This document shows, piece after piece, positions 45,262-58,325 of a stretch of 64,000 nucleotides of DNA (position 1 is the first letter of the stretch; each line of letters starts with the position of its first letter). The stretch covers positions 155,417,915 to 155,481,914 of the forward strand of contig OZ010791.1 of NCBI GenBank assembly GCA_963932465.1, given 5' to 3'. This DNA comes from Maratus speciosus (Eukaryota; Arthropoda; Arachnida; Araneae; Salticidae). A program made the translations under genes and the position numbers. The notes under the pieces are model-generated. The model did not search any database and was not told the DNA's origin. It saw only the letters and a list, made by a program, of their open reading frames with translations.

Positions 45262-45669
45262 CTTGCTCTGCTCAACAGTGGAAAACGTTTTGATACATTT
45301 ACAAATTCATTTTTTAACGGAAAGACATAAAATTGGAAAGCCTGGCCATGGAAGCGGTTTGGAATCGAGCTGTTTTCCATTTTTGATCAATCAATTACCT
45401 ATTGAGTTATAATCGTTTTTGATCGCGTGACAAACACGTTTTCACCCGCTCTTGAGAGCTTATTCGCCGTTCGCGCGGAAACTCGGTTCAAAACGTCTAT
45501 TTTGACACTATTTTCGGAAAGACCTATTGCGTTTGTTAAAAAAACGGAAAAACTGCTCGATGACATAGTTTTTGAACAACAACAACGGCTAGTTTCCTGC
45601 ATTTCCGAACAAAAATAAATTAAAACTTACGTCAGAAAGTTGCTCTTTTGGATTTGAGAACAGCCTTAA
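45262..45669 (+). mobile_element. TTAA-target MITE (GGCTGTTCT family), forward
   Basis: From cttgctctgctcaaca to gagaacagccttaa (TTAA 45666-45669). It faces away from the neighbouring reverse copy, so the two form a head-to-head pair sharing the gctctgctcaac end. Confidence 0.75.
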
Positions 45670-45973
45670 GACATAACATAGTTTTATATTATCATACATC
45701 CTAAGGGCATTTATTTTTCATGTAACCCAGTAGGATGGAAAGGAACGCTGATCATGGAAATGAGGCAACACATTCCGACTATGAAAGAGGGATGAAGAAA
45801 AATACCAGAAACTGAAAATAGGCTCAGCTGGAAGCATAAAAAATCTGCCTCACTGATGTATCAACGCCACAGTGCTGCAAATATATCTTTTAAAATACAA
45901 ATTGAAACGTTCGCATTAAGCTTAGCCATTCTGGTGCGTGAATAAAAAACTGACAATGAGGCAATTTTATTAT

Positions 45974-47480
45974 ACAGGGTGTTCATAAAAGAAATGTCCC
46001 AGTTTCAATGGTACATTATAACAGTTTAATTAAGACTATTTACAAGAACTCATACACCAACTTGAAGGTAAACTAACCTAGTTTCAGAGAATGATTATCA
46101 CTGGTGCACACGGAGCACACAGGGCTTGATTAATGCACGGGCCTATGGGGCCAAGGCCCTGGGCCCACCAATTTCAGGGGCCCACAAATTTGTGTGTATT
46201 TTCTCACAATTTAAGTTTTTCTACTGCTTGCATTTCATATTTTGATCCCTGACGTAAAAACAAAGTTTTACTGTAATAAAAAACCTCCATATTTAATTTT
46301 TCTGTAAAAGTCCTTTTCAGTTTGAGAGTACCTATAATTTTCAAAATTTGCCGTATCCAGAAAATCAAATTTGGGGAAAATGCCAAAAACTGCATACTGT
46401 GTCTATTGGTTTCAATATAAACGAGGATTTTACAATGTCAGAATGATAGTTTAAAATAATTACTAGACTGTTAGGGAAAACACAATTTTTATGATTTTAG
46501 ATAAGTTGAGTTTTGAAAAAGACGTCCTCATTTATTCTGCAACATAAACTGTGGATCATAGATGTTTGTGAATTATACGAATGCTTATTTGAGAAAGTGG
46601 ACGGTAATTCATTGTCTTGATTATTCTTATAATTTTTTTTTTTTTTTGTAAACTTCAAACTTTTACCAAAACAATTTTGTCAACTCATCAAATAAACCTA
46701 TTTCTTTTTCTGAGAGTGTCGCCGGAAATGGGGAGGTAGGGGGGGGGGGCAACTTTTTAACAGGCCCTGTGCCCAATTTCAGCTTGATCGGGCTCTGGGG
46801 GCACATACCCCGGGCCTTCATTTTCAGGGGGCCCCAAAATGCATTTAGTGCACTCTCTAAAAATACAAATTAATATAAATTTCCATTTGTAGTTCATAGA
46901 AAAAAATGTATTTTTCCCATTCATGTAAACTAAACTATCTCAGTTTTTTCACTAATGCAACGAATTGTAACGTAAACTTCGAAATTCCGAGAAGAATGGA
47001 TATTAAATTTAACATGTTTCATTCAATCTTATAGATTTTAGAGTTTTACTCACTCTAAATACCATGTAGTGCAGAAAATTTTACCGTCCTATATATTTTA
47101 ATGCATTTTTACAAGTGTCTATAATATATTGTTTTTTCATAAAGCCGTGATTTAAATTGTAAACTGCACGTAAAGATTATAATGCATGCATTTTTTTTTA
47201 GACAGGTGGCGCCGACATGGTCTGTGTGCCCTAGGTCCAACATAGAGTTAATCGGGCTCTGCCTAGTTTTTCTTACAAATGTTCAATATGTGCAGCGTTA
47301 GTTATACGGCACACATCCAACCTGAAGTCCAATTCTTCCCACACTTCCATTAGTCTGAATGAATGGAAGCAACAGCCTCTTCAATTATGTGCCTCAACTC
47401 TGGCAAATCATTAGATAGCGACGCGACAGGATCCTTTATAAAGCCACAAAGGGAAAAATGGCATGGATCTAACGGCTTTT
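45974..47480 (-). mobile_element. Mariner-like element, decayed, with nested hAT-like insertion
   Basis: Left inverted end acagggtgttcataaaagaaatgtccca after TA at 45973. Minus-strand transposase C-terminus at 47273-47480 (next entry). 46120-47261 is an insertion with cagggcttgattaa and, reversed, cagagcccgattaa ends, carrying two 'ggggcc...gggccc' segments. The right end of the mariner is lost, replaced by a MITE fragment at 47484-47515. Confidence 0.5.
47273..47480 (-). pseudogene. Mariner-like transposase, C-terminal fragment
   Basis: Read on the minus strand, with frame changes, it gives LCGFIKD, LPELRHIIEEAV and, before the TAA at 47273, an AAHIEHL end. These are typical of the last 60 residues of arthropod IS630/mariner-type transposases. 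A second, more decayed fragment of the same region lies at 48420-48560. Confidence 0.5.
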
Positions 47481-47759
47481 AAGGCTGTTCTCAAATACAA
47501 GAGGGCAACTTCCAATCTATCTGAAAATTTTACGCATTTACGAATAATACCTGTAAATTTTATGCATTTACGAATGAAAATATAACTTCCTAAATGTGCC
47601 ATGAACCAGCCAATTTAAAATTGCAGCAAACTTAAGATATAAGAATTGATATTTCGGTTGTGACCCCCTCCCTTTCCTACAGAGAGACATGAACCCCCTC
47701 TAAAAGGAAGGCTGGATCCGCCCTTGAGATAAATAGATAAATGCAATAACAATTGTCTA

Positions 47760-48180
47760 TTAAGGCTGTTCTCAAATCCAAAAGGGCAACTTTATGACAT
47801 AACTTTTGATTTATTTTTGTTCGGAAATGCATGAAACTAGCAGGCGTTGTTGTTCAGAAACTATGTTTTCGAATTGTTTTTTCCCGAGGTTTTTTTTTTC
47901 ACACGCAATAGGTCTTTCAGTAAATAGTGTCAAAGTGGCCATTTCCAACCGAATTTCAGCGCGAAAGAAGCATAACCACTCAAGGAAGGGTGGAAAAGTC
48001 TGTCACGTGACCACAATCGTTTATAACCCAATAGGTAATTTATCTATCAGAAATGGAAAACACAGTTCGATTCCAAATCGCTTCTATAGTCAGACCTTCC
48101 AATTTTATATCTTTCCGTTAAAAACTGAATTTGTAAATGTGTCAAAACGTTTTAAGCTTGTTGAGCAGAGCAGTTGAAAA
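47760..48180 (-). mobile_element. TTAA-target MITE (GGCTGTTCT family), reverse, interrupted at its end
   Basis: TTAA at 47760-47763. The other terminus (cagttgaaaa) is split by the palindromic tRNA-like insertion and continues at 48406-48423 (cagttgaaaatagccttaa). Confidence 0.75.
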
Positions 48181-48405
48181 CACTAGATTAATTTTAACAC
48201 AATTATTCCAATTGGTAAACAAATCATATTAGATGTAAATTTCCAACTGGACGAAAATGTCCGGACCAGGATTCGAACCCGGGACCTCCTGGCTGAGGCC
48301 GCCAGTCCTCTGCCTGGCAGAGGACTGGCGGCCTCAGCCAGGAGGTCCCGGGTTCGAATCCTGGTCCGGACATTTTTCGCCCAGTTGGAAATTTACATCT
48401 AATAT
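48181..48405. mobile_element. Palindromic dimer of a tRNA-like unit, with 10-bp target duplication
   Basis: Direct repeats cagttgaaaa (48171-48180 and 48406-48415) flank a 225-bp insertion. 48226-48405 is a nearly perfect palindrome centred on T48315, with arms of 90 bp. Each arm is the 3' two thirds of a tRNA-like sequence: anticodon-like stem ctggc/gccag with a 7-nt loop (without the usual T33) and a T-arm cccggg-ttcgaa-tcctgg. The 45 bp at its left are unique. The ORF across it is an accident of the palindrome. Confidence 0.8.
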
Positions 48406-48419
48406 CAGTTGAAAATAGC

Positions 48420-48560
48420 CTTAATGGAAGCAATAACCTCTTCATCTCTGGCAAATCAATAGCGACACTATCTTTTATAAACCCCCAAAGGAAAAAATCG
48501 CATGGCTCTAACGGCTTTTTAATTTTCAGCCCAGCAATAAAACTTCACGCTCAGGAGTCG
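48420..48560 (-). pseudogene. Second mariner-like transposase fragment
   Basis: Resembles 47340-47480 in reverse-complement reading (aaagccgttagagccatgc, aaagatagtgtcgctattg, cttccattaagg), with deletions. Probably part of the same or a sister element, now separated by MITE insertion. Confidence 0.4.
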
Positions 48561-50301
48561 CCATTTTACGTATGTGGCACTGTAAGCGAGTCAATAACAA
48601 AGTAGTACTGGCGCATGCGCTTATTTAATATTGTTTGAGTTACTCTTTATTTGTGACCTTGAACCAACACTCTACAACGTTTACAGTTGATACTATTAAA
48701 ATTTATAACTGGTTCAGTCTTTTATGGGCATTCTTGAATTACTTGTTCAAATCTTTGCGGGAGAATTTAAGTATATACACACACAAATAAAGACACAATA
48801 TAAGGAAAGTATAACTGAATTATCTTTATTGTATTCACTAAAGGCATAAAGAGATGAATGATTAAAAAAAAAAAAAAATAAAAGGCTAAGCCACAATGTG
48901 ACTTAATACTAATCAATCACAATCAGTTTGAAACAACAAAACATATCATAAAAAAACACAACGAAGGGACTAAATGCTGAAGTCACTTTTGAAATGATAT
49001 GATAGCTACACATCTGGAGTCTGCCATACAAAAAAAAAAAAAAAAAAATCTAAACAAGGGATTACATACAACACTAAAACACACATTTCTAAAAATAAAA
49101 CAATATTAACAAACTAAACTGGAATGGTTCAGAAGCAATCACAAAATATTTTCAATCAAAATAATTTTGCAAAGAAAAACTGCTCCACAAGACTATATTG
49201 ATAAATATAAATTAAAAACACCCGTTAATGAGAAAGTGACTCTATTGCATGTAAAAAATCGATGTAAAGAAAAGCAGAAAGAATTAGAATAAGTTGGCAA
49301 ACAGCTGTTTCAAGGATTTAAAGTGCATTTTTTCCAGTACAAAATAAAACTAAGAGAAATAACAGCAACAAGATTTATCCTGCTGTAAAACAGTAGAGCA
49401 GCAATACATGTGCATATTGCATGACCATTTTCAAATCTACAATAAGCAGTATGCTGCCATTGCATATTTTCATACTCTTTTCATTTAATTCAGAAGGTGG
49501 AACTTTTATGAAGTGTTGAAATAGGTTATAGCTAAATTTTTTTTTGTGCTTTTCTTTACCTTTTTTTTTTTTTTTTTTTTTTACATGCCGTGTTTTATGG
49601 GGGATTTGCAAAACAAAATTTATGGTGGGAAAAACAGTAAAAATATTGATAGAATGAATAAAATTCTATATAAAATAATTGTTATTATTTATTTTTTTTC
49701 TACAAATATATTAATTGGGCTAATTAATAAAATTCTGTATAAAATAATAATTATTATTTTTTTTGTCTACAAATGTATCAATTCGACTAATTTTGTTCAA
49801 AACTAACTTATATTGACTTTTTAAACAAAAACTAGTCAAGAAATCTAAAAACCTAACGGATCTAAATGATTTAAAAATTAACAATTTGCTTAATATTTGA
49901 TATCAAGTTTAATTTCAGGAGATAGATTATCAAAATTTAGTTTAGTTACAAAAAAGATTTGAAAATAAAGAAGCATATTTTGCATAATGAAATTTTTTAT
50001 GTAAAATACACATAAAAAGAATTATTTGAATTGATTTTTTTTTTTTTTAATCTATAAAAATGCTAGACTGACAGTATTTTTTAAATAATGGTCATAGTAA
50101 CAATCATCACAAACGATTTAAACTTAAAAGATCTTTTAAGATTCAAGTAAATTTGTTTAAGTATGTTGGATACATTGGGAGAAAAAAAAAGTCTGATGAA
50201 ATATCCAATTCTATTTTAACAGACAAAATTAGGAAAAAAGGAATTCTCGCCAAACATTTTCCCCCAAAAATAACTTTTCTATCTCATTAGCAATTAACTA
50301 T

Positions 50302-50375
50302 TAACCACTTCACTCCCAGGCTTAATTAAGCCTGGGAGGACGTACGCAGCGTACGTCCTGAGAGTGAAGAGGTTA
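50302..50375. mobile_element. 74-bp micro-MITE that folds as a three-way junction
   Basis: Terminal pairing taaccacttcactc with gagtgaagaggtta. Inside stand two perfect hairpins: cccaggcttaattaagcctggg and aggacgtacgcagcgtacgtcct. TTAA at the left end fits a TTAA-target family. Confidence 0.6.
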
Positions 50376-51100
50376 GCATATGGTTGTAAAAATGCTAATA
50401 CAAGAGTTTTAAATATATTTTTTTAAAAAGGGGGGGGAGGTTGAATTTTTAAGTTATGTTTATACTATTTACACTTTTCCGACTGATTTTTTTTTAAAAT
50501 TAAGAACAATAGATTTTTTAAAAAAGGTATGTGATTTTTTTTAGTTTATAAGTGACTCTGGATAGAGTGCAAAATTTAATGGAAGAAAACATAAGTTATA
50601 TTTGGGAACAATAGCCATTCTCTTAAACAGTAATTTTGCAAATAACATTACTTCCAGTTTAATATGTTTGCATGTGCCAAAATTGACAATAGATTGATAG
50701 AATAATAATAAAACTTTTGTGCGGCAGTTCTCAAACTATGGATCGCAGTACAAGTAATCAGAAAATCTTCAAAAATATATTATCAAAATTATTTGCTATA
50801 AAAATATAACGAACATAACATGTTACAAATTTAAAGGTAATAATATAGATAAATAACTTTGTGAAAAGATGATCGTTTTATTAAATTTTACAAAGAGAGA
50901 ATTTTACTTAATGCTAAAAGTAATAACTTTTAATCCTGATGTAAATTCTTTCATTGGCGCAAAATAATATAATAAATCATGTCTGCATTTAAACAGCATT
51001 AAAATAAATAAACATATTTTTCTTTATGTGGTAAAAAAAAGGTGTTTTTGCTTCATGATTATTTCATTTTTACATTAAAATTACGTATTAAGGGATGGCC

Positions 51101-51684
51101 TATAGTGGGCCATGTACCAGTAGTGGGCCACTAATTTTGAAAGTTTAAAAACAAGTCCAAAATGCATTTCTTGAAAACGACTGAACAAAATCTTATTGAC
51201 TAACATCCTTAAATGTTAACTTTCCATAAAGTTTTCAATCTTTTTTTTTTTTTTTTTTTTTTTGCTGGTACATTTGTTTATTTTCTAAAATGTCTTCAAA
51301 AAAAGATATTTTGGCAAATTCTTACAGATTTCATTAGCAGATAAGTTTTTATTTTAAACATTGTTTCTTTAATATTATGTCTTATATTAAATTAAACTAC
51401 TGTTGGCATACTCTATTACATTGTAAATAATTTATTGGATAAGTCGAAAACTTAAAGATTCATGCAGAAATTTACTAGACAAAGTACTGGAGCATAGAGG
51501 AAGTCAAGATTTTTTATTTTTCATTTATTCCGAAGAATATAGTTTGAAACTCTGAATGTTTATTCTGATACATGAAGGTTAGGGCTATGCTAAATATATA
51601 TATATACCTTTTGGAATTCACTAACACTTCAATAACAATTACATAAATGTCCTTAAGTGGCCCACTACTGGTGCACTTGCTATA
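51101..51684. mobile_element. MITE with ccagtagtgggccact inverted ends
   Basis: tatagtgggccatgtaccagtagtgggccacta at left and its imperfect reverse at 51650-51684. Interior AT-rich with a T-run at 51241-51263. No target duplication identified. Confidence 0.55.
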
Positions 51685-54600
51685 GTTGTTGCATGCATAT
51701 TTTATTCAAAAGTTTGACTTTTTCTATAGGCAATAGGACCTACACCTGACTATAAGGAGGGTTACGAAACTTTTTCAAACTTTAATGCGAGTCACTCAAC
51801 AATAAAGTTTGGGAACTGTGGCTTAAGAAATAAATGATTGTGTTATAAAATTTAAAAAAAAAATTCTGATCCATGAACTCAATCTAATGTGTCGTCATGT
51901 GGTTATCACAGTAGGCAATTATGTTAATATCAGTGGTGTATCCTGAAAAAAAAAATCATACTAGCTCAATTTTTTATCGTATTTTACATTAGCCAAGTAG
52001 GGGGGGGGGGGGTCAGAGATTAAAAACATCCATAATCAAATTTCTTTAGTTCAAACTAAATAAAAGCGATAGCATGGAAAAAACAGAAGCAAAGTACGTG
52101 TGTTACTGCTACTACTTTTTTTTTTCTTTCTTTTTCTTGGAAGATTAAAAACAGGCTTCTTTCATGAAGTCTTGCAGCAGCTGAACTCCAAATTTGCTTT
52201 TGCTGCTTGTGCTTTTTATTAAATTGATTTTAGACATAACATATTTACTAAACAAATACTTCATGAACAAGTAAAACAATGCAATTGTACATTTTACAAT
52301 AGTGATAATTTAAAGACTCTGCCAGGTTTTAATCTCTTCTGGTGGCTGCGCTACTGTTTTTAAACCCTAAATATACATTAATGCACATGTTTTAATATGT
52401 ACATCTTTTAGGAAGAAAATAATGTCTGGCATATTCTCTTATTTTTATTTATGCCTGCAAAGTAAATTAGAAAATTTTGGGCAAGGTCTACCTTTTTCCC
52501 AAATTCAGTTTTATTCAGTAAGTTTTCTTCTTTCAAAGTTCAAATAGAGTACAGACCTTTACAATAAAAAAACTCTTATATTTTATTTTGAACGTTCCAT
52601 TATTCTTTATGAACAAACACAGGCAATACAAGGCAAATGGCAGCATCACTGAGCGAGTGGAAACTATACTTTCAGTATCAGAAGAGAGAAAGTTTGGCTG
52701 CATAGTCAAAATGCTGCAATTTTCCATGAAAATGGTAAGAAATCCCTAAAATGTACTGATTTCAGAGCATACCCCGATTGTTAAAACAGCTAACTCCCTT
52801 ACATTCTGTGATATAAAATGAGAAGGGACATTACAGCAATGAATAATCCCTTTTTAAAAAGGGAAAATCACCACTGTATGATAAGAAGGGGATAGCTCAG
52901 AACATTATCGCGTCACCCTGATGCAGTGAACAACTTTGACAGTGTAAGAAAATGCCTGAAGGACAACACTGCCAGTGAGAACATTATCACATTATAAAGA
53001 ATTTCTGGAATTATTTTTTGTTATTTGAAATTTCAGTTACATTCTACATAACACTCGAAAACTTAGAGATAACTATTTTTTTTTTAAATAAGTTGTTAAA
53101 TGAATATTTTCAGTAAAATGTTTTTGAACTTTAAATAAATTTTGCTGGGTATGTGATGCATGACTAGCATACCCAGAGGATCCACCAGTGGTTAGTATAT
53201 ATTATACTCTCGAATTAATTATCTTCTTGTTATACTATAAATTAGTAAGTTTAAAGCATGCTGAAATATGTTAAAGTACAATATTAGAAATTTCAGGACA
53301 GGTCTTTACCTGTATTTATGTCATTAGATGGGGCTAATAAATTGGTTTGAAGTTTGTCCATGAAAAGAATGGCTGATATATTAAATAATGTTTGAATAAA
53401 TGTAAATTTCACATAATTTTTATAGAAATAAATCATGAAAAATTGAGTTTAAAATATCCTTAAAAAATGTTCATTCAAAAATATGTACAAATCTATAAAT
53501 TCAGTAAATGGAAAAAATAAATAAATAAAATCATAAATACATCTTACTTGTTTCATAGGTATTGTTTTATGACAGAAAAAGATAAGCAATGCACAAACAA
53601 GTTTTAATAAACATGGCAGTATTAAAAGCTAACTAAATCAAATTTAAGCAAACTTGTTGGCACTTTATTTTTAGATAGCAATCAGCGAACTTCAGCCATT
53701 TGTCCCTATTGTGCTAAACATTAAATCACTCATGTGCAAAAAATAGGATACAGTTAATCAGAAATATTATTAGTATAAACTAATTTTTTTTTTACATAGA
53801 TTATAAACAAAACATTTCAAGACATGTACACCTGCAGTATGTACATAACACAGCTACAAAAGTGTCAGTTAATCACAGCAGTTATACAAGTGTAATTCGT
53901 ATCAATAGTTAATTATAAATATGAATCATTAGACTTGTAATTCAAAAATAGATAATTTTGATAAAATGTCATAGATTAGCGTCCCCAATGACTTTTTACC
54001 AACAATTCTTAGAGAATAGTAACCTTTGATCAGTAAGAATGGCAGCACCACGATAAAATAATAATAATAAACATAGGATTTCATTTGAAAAATAAATATT
54101 GTTATTCATGTTTTTAAAATTCCCCAGTAATTTTCAGATTAAATATATATGTAAAAAAAAATCTGTGAATAATAAAAAAATAATAATAATGAACATTACC
54201 TTCTTCTAAAATTAATTTTGTGATTAAGTAGAATTATGAAAGTGCATACACATTAAGTAATTCTTCAAATAAAACATGAAGTTGAAGATGACTACCTACA
54301 ACAGTGGTTCTTATTTTCATTTTTCATATTACTATTTGTCTGTAAGCTATACTTCAGAAACTTATTGGCCTACACATATTCTTCATAAATTAACTATTTT
54401 CAGAATAAACTTTACCAGAATTAATGCAATAATTATGTTGGCATAGCTTTATACTTGTTGATGCACCTCTTATTATTTTCATCTTAATAAATTACCTAAG
54501 TGGACTTCTTTATTTTCATTTGCTTTCTGAAATTTTATACACTGCTGCATGAGAACCACTGATCTACAATGTCTTTTAAAAAGCAGTAATTATAGATAAA

Positions 54601-56382
54601 AAGCAAAATTAAGAATGGTGCAGACAAGAAATACTCAGCTTGTCCAATGCATATTAAAAAATTACAATGGAAATTAATCATTTCCAGTTAAATTAATCAT
54701 AAACACAATAAATAGAGCAAACAACACAAATTATTTTAAATTACACATTAAAATTAACAAAAAGCATGATAATTTTGTATAATGATATTTTAAGTAAAAA
54801 TCATTTCAAATGTTCACTGTTTATACATTCTCCCCATTCTGATACTTTTTGTCTTTGTACTATAGATATAAGTACAATGCTAAAACTGCAGCCATTAAAA
54901 AGCTGCACCATTTTTTTTTCTTTTTAATTTACGCCATTTACTTATATCCCATTACCAACATTATAAATTCTGATTGCATAAGTCAACACAATTTCTTTGC
55001 CAATCAACAAAATGTTATGATTTAATACTGAACAATTTAAAATGAATGAAAAAATAAATTAAAAATTAAAAATCCTCATGATAAAATAGCAAACATATTT
55101 CATAGCTATAAAATTTTGAATTGCTAAGAGATTTTCAGCATATGCACTTTTACATAAAATATTCTAAAACAACAATACCTATTTTCCCGAATTGGCTTTT
55201 TAACATTAAAAGAAACAATAGTGAATACTGTAACATCAAAGTAAACAAACAAATAAAAATGCTACTTTAGTGTGTCTTTCAGTCCAAAAACAGTCTTAAA
55301 AATTGGCCATCTCACTCAACATAACTATTCACAGTTCAGTTAAATTACTCGACTTTTCAAAATCATCTCTAACAAGAAAAAGAAACTTGCCATCAATTTC
55401 ATGGCAAACCATAATAGGAATAAACTTAATATTCTTAAGAACAATGATTTGTCTTTCATAATTTGTAAGCCATACACAGTACAACTGCATATTAATCGTA
55501 CATACATATTAACAACTATTCATTTAATTTTTTTTTACAAAGAGGAGTTTGGAGCAGAAGGATTTATTAACAGTTTTTGGAGTTAATACTGTGCACTTAC
55601 TGGTTGATTTTTCACATTTTTTTAAGCATTAGGTGGCAGAAGCAATTACAAATAATTACAGAGGGCTGCTCAGCTATTACATGGATCTAAATTTATTTCA
55701 GTTTATAATACAAGCAAGATGTGTGTGTGTCTCTCTTTTTTATTTTATTTTATCTATTGCAGCAAACAAGATTACAAGTTTATTCCCATCAGAATTTTCA
55801 TTTTCCTTTATATAACAACGTACCACTCCAAACACTGTAACATAAAAACTGTTGAACGGAATCACATAACTCTTCAAGATTGCATAGCTTCCAATCAATG
55901 CACTTTTTTTCTTCTTCATCCAAACAATCACACACAGTTCATGACTGCATTTACCATAGCTGTTTATAAAAAAGCTTCAAAATTAAAATATTCTTAAATA
56001 TGCCATTACTTCAGAAGCGATTTTAACAACGTCTAGGAATGCCATCAAAGGCAGTTTTTTTTTATTACTGTTCAACAAAGCAGTACAGCTGACAGTAAGA
56101 ATAGTCTGGGAGGCCATCAATGTGATTTGTGTCGGTGTGTGTGTGTGTGGGTTCAACACAGTTTGAAAAAAGTTACATAATAAGAATAGTTGCTGACTGT
56201 TGTATCAAGAATGTCTTTATGGAAACAAAATCACTAGAAAAACTATAACAGTTTTTCCACAGGTTCTCACTTCTTTTATTATTTATTTTTTTAAGTCCAG
56301 TTCACGCAAACATATACATATATTGATTTTCTTTCTTTTCATTTCTAAATGGCACCATGATTCACAAAGACTAAGACTGAAG

Positions 56383-56549
56383 TCAGTGTGACCTCATGCC
56401 AGGAATTCTAGGCAGGAAAAAGACTAGAAGCATTGAGAGAATTAGGGCACTACTGCTTGAGATGGAGATGGCACTGCTGTCTTTCACTTTGATGTTAACA
56501 TCTCGAGTATCACCATTGTCAAAGTTAAAATCACTAGCTTTCTTTGTCC
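56383..56549 (-). CDS. Terminal coding exon of a probable GPI-anchored surface protein
   Basis: On the minus strand, a good acceptor (tttttccttttaaatttcag at 56570-56550) is followed by a phase-2 exon of 54 codons and TGA at 56385-56383. The peptide starts polar (TKKASDFNFDNGDTRDV...), has a small-residue stretch (SSAISISSSS) and ends in a hydrophobic segment (ALILSMLLVFFLP) with a short tail RIPGMRSH. This is the layout of a GPI-attachment signal: small omega residues, then a C-terminal hydrophobic tail. A type I membrane anchor is the alternative. I do not recognise the protein; the other exons lie beyond the window or in the intron not resolved here. Confidence 0.6.
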
Positions 56550-56789
56550 CTGAAATTTAAAAGGAAAAAAGTATTTTAGTTTCTAACAAAAATAAAACAG
56601 ACTCCGTAAACAAAAAGGGAAAATTCACACATCTATTTTAATAACTTTCACACTGCAAAAATTGTTTAACTCTGGACTCTCGTGAGTGAATTTCTTCCCA
56701 CATAAATAAAAAAGTTTATTTACAATCAAATTTCTTTTATATTAAACTGGACAACATAATTTAGAGTTATTACGTTTCTTTCCACACCT

Positions 56790-57999
56790 GGGTAGTTCTA
56801 CGCAAATAGGCCATTTTCATCATAGTGATGAAGAAAAAATAAATCATGTCAGAAGTTTCTCATTTTTTGTAACAAGGCACTAGAAAAGATACTTATTGGC
56901 AAAAAAAAATAGCCGTCAGGCTTAATATTAAGAAATTCTATAATTATTAGATTTTTAACACTAGAAGCGCCGGAAATTTCACTCAAGTTTTATATTTTTA
57001 AAAATGTATACCGGAATTTTTATTTAAAGCTTTTTAAAGAAATTTCTGGTTCACATCGAATTATACATATTTGAAATTCTTTTTAGTTTCCTTACCGACT
57101 TTTCTTTACCTTTTACATAATAAATAATATTTTATACACCGATTTGCTTAAAAATATGCTTTTATTTTCATCAAAAGAATTAATTTTCAATAAACATATC
57201 TTTTCTACAAGTTTTTAAAAGTAATAGAACAATTCTCTACCATAAGAATCATTCCCTCACATGAGGGAATGATAAAATGTACATTTTTAACTTTTAAAAT
57301 TTGTACGCATAAAACAAAAGAAAAAAACAATATATGTTCTCAAACTATCCCTTCAGGGAAAACTAAAACACCCATTAATACATTTTTAGAAAATAAATTA
57401 TTTTTACAAATTTAAATGAGGGAATGATAACATCATCTTAACATTTGCCCAATCTGCATATTAAATTATTCCTTACACACTAAATTATTTCTCCAGGATG
57501 GCTGAAAATATTTTTACAGACAAGTAAGATTCATGCGCTCAGCAAATGAACAATGTTTTCTGTCTACAGTAGTACCACCTATCTCAAATATCCAGAGTTA
57601 CTAATGAGTGAGGGAATGATCTGAAATATAAGTTGCAAACATTTTTGACAAATAAAAATTGCATGTGCAGACCAAAAAAATAATGTAATACATAGAAATA
57701 ATACTTTATGTGTTCATATTAAAAGACAGAAGTCAGACAAAATAAATATAAATATTTCAGTAAGAAATGATATTTTTTATATGTTTGGGTGGTAGTAGTT
57801 GCATGTGAGGGAATGATATTTTATAGGTTTAAAAATTTATTTTAAATATATATTTTAATTAATGCTTCAATTTTATGAGCTAATATGATAAAACCACGTC
57901 TAAACTACCTGATAAAAAAAATCATTAGGTTTTTCTGTTGAAAAAAAATTTAAATATCCTCCGGTTTCACCATAATGGCCTATTTGCGTAGAATCACCC
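56790..57999. mobile_element. 1.2-kb inverted-repeat element with 4-bp TSD (ACCT) and repeated gagggaatgat
   Basis: Ends gggtagttctacgcaaataggccat and, reversed, gggtgattctacgcaaataggccat. ACCT is duplicated at 56786-56789 and 58000-58003. The 11-mer gagggaatgat (or its reverse context) occurs at about 57262, 57417, 57602 and 57808. No ORF. Superfamily not assigned. Confidence 0.7.
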
Positions 58000-58183
58000 A
58001 CCTAAGCTTTGCCAAGCTAAATTGAAACTTTCTTATTTTCATGAGTTAGAAATTTTGTGTTTTCGAGGGTTATAAATATTTTTTTATGAAGGATAACTTA
58101 TCAGTTTTCCTTTGAAAGTATAATTTAATCTTTTTATCTTTTAACTTATTCTTTCTCTTAGCCACTCCTAGTAATTAATAATA

Positions 58184-58287
58184 CAGTAGAACCACTTTTA
58201 TTCGAAACTCTCGGTTAACCAAAATTCATTTTTAAACTTTTTTTTTTTTTAACTATCACATTCTTTGTGTGCAAAATCAATTTTAAA

Positions 58288-58325
<38 letters not shown>

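Larger units (their letters stand above)
48800..56382 (-). other. Probable long 3' UTR of a minus-strand gene
   Basis: Follows the stop codon at 56383-56385 on the minus strand without any splice signal I can place, is AT-rich, poor in transposons compared with both flanks, and on the minus strand has an AATAAA at 48830-48825 close to where repeats resume. Several earlier AATAAA words exist, so shorter ends are possible. It contains two small inverted-repeat elements (50302-50375, 51101-51684). Short ORFs inside are not credible. This is inference from position and repeat density; transcript data would decide. Confidence 0.35.

Noticed and set aside
46120..47261. 8-bp target duplication for the nested hAT-like insertion
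   Set aside because: Flanking octamers (ggagcaca and cctagttt) do not match, so the boundary or the family call stays uncertain.
48226..48405. A pair of functional tRNA genes
   Set aside because: Each arm lacks the 5' third of a tRNA and the conserved T before the anticodon; the arms meet in the middle of the D-arm region.
49546..49806. 86-codon hydrophobic ORF
   Set aside because: Built on a T-run and an imperfect repeat (aaaattctatataaaataat), with no start context or domain.
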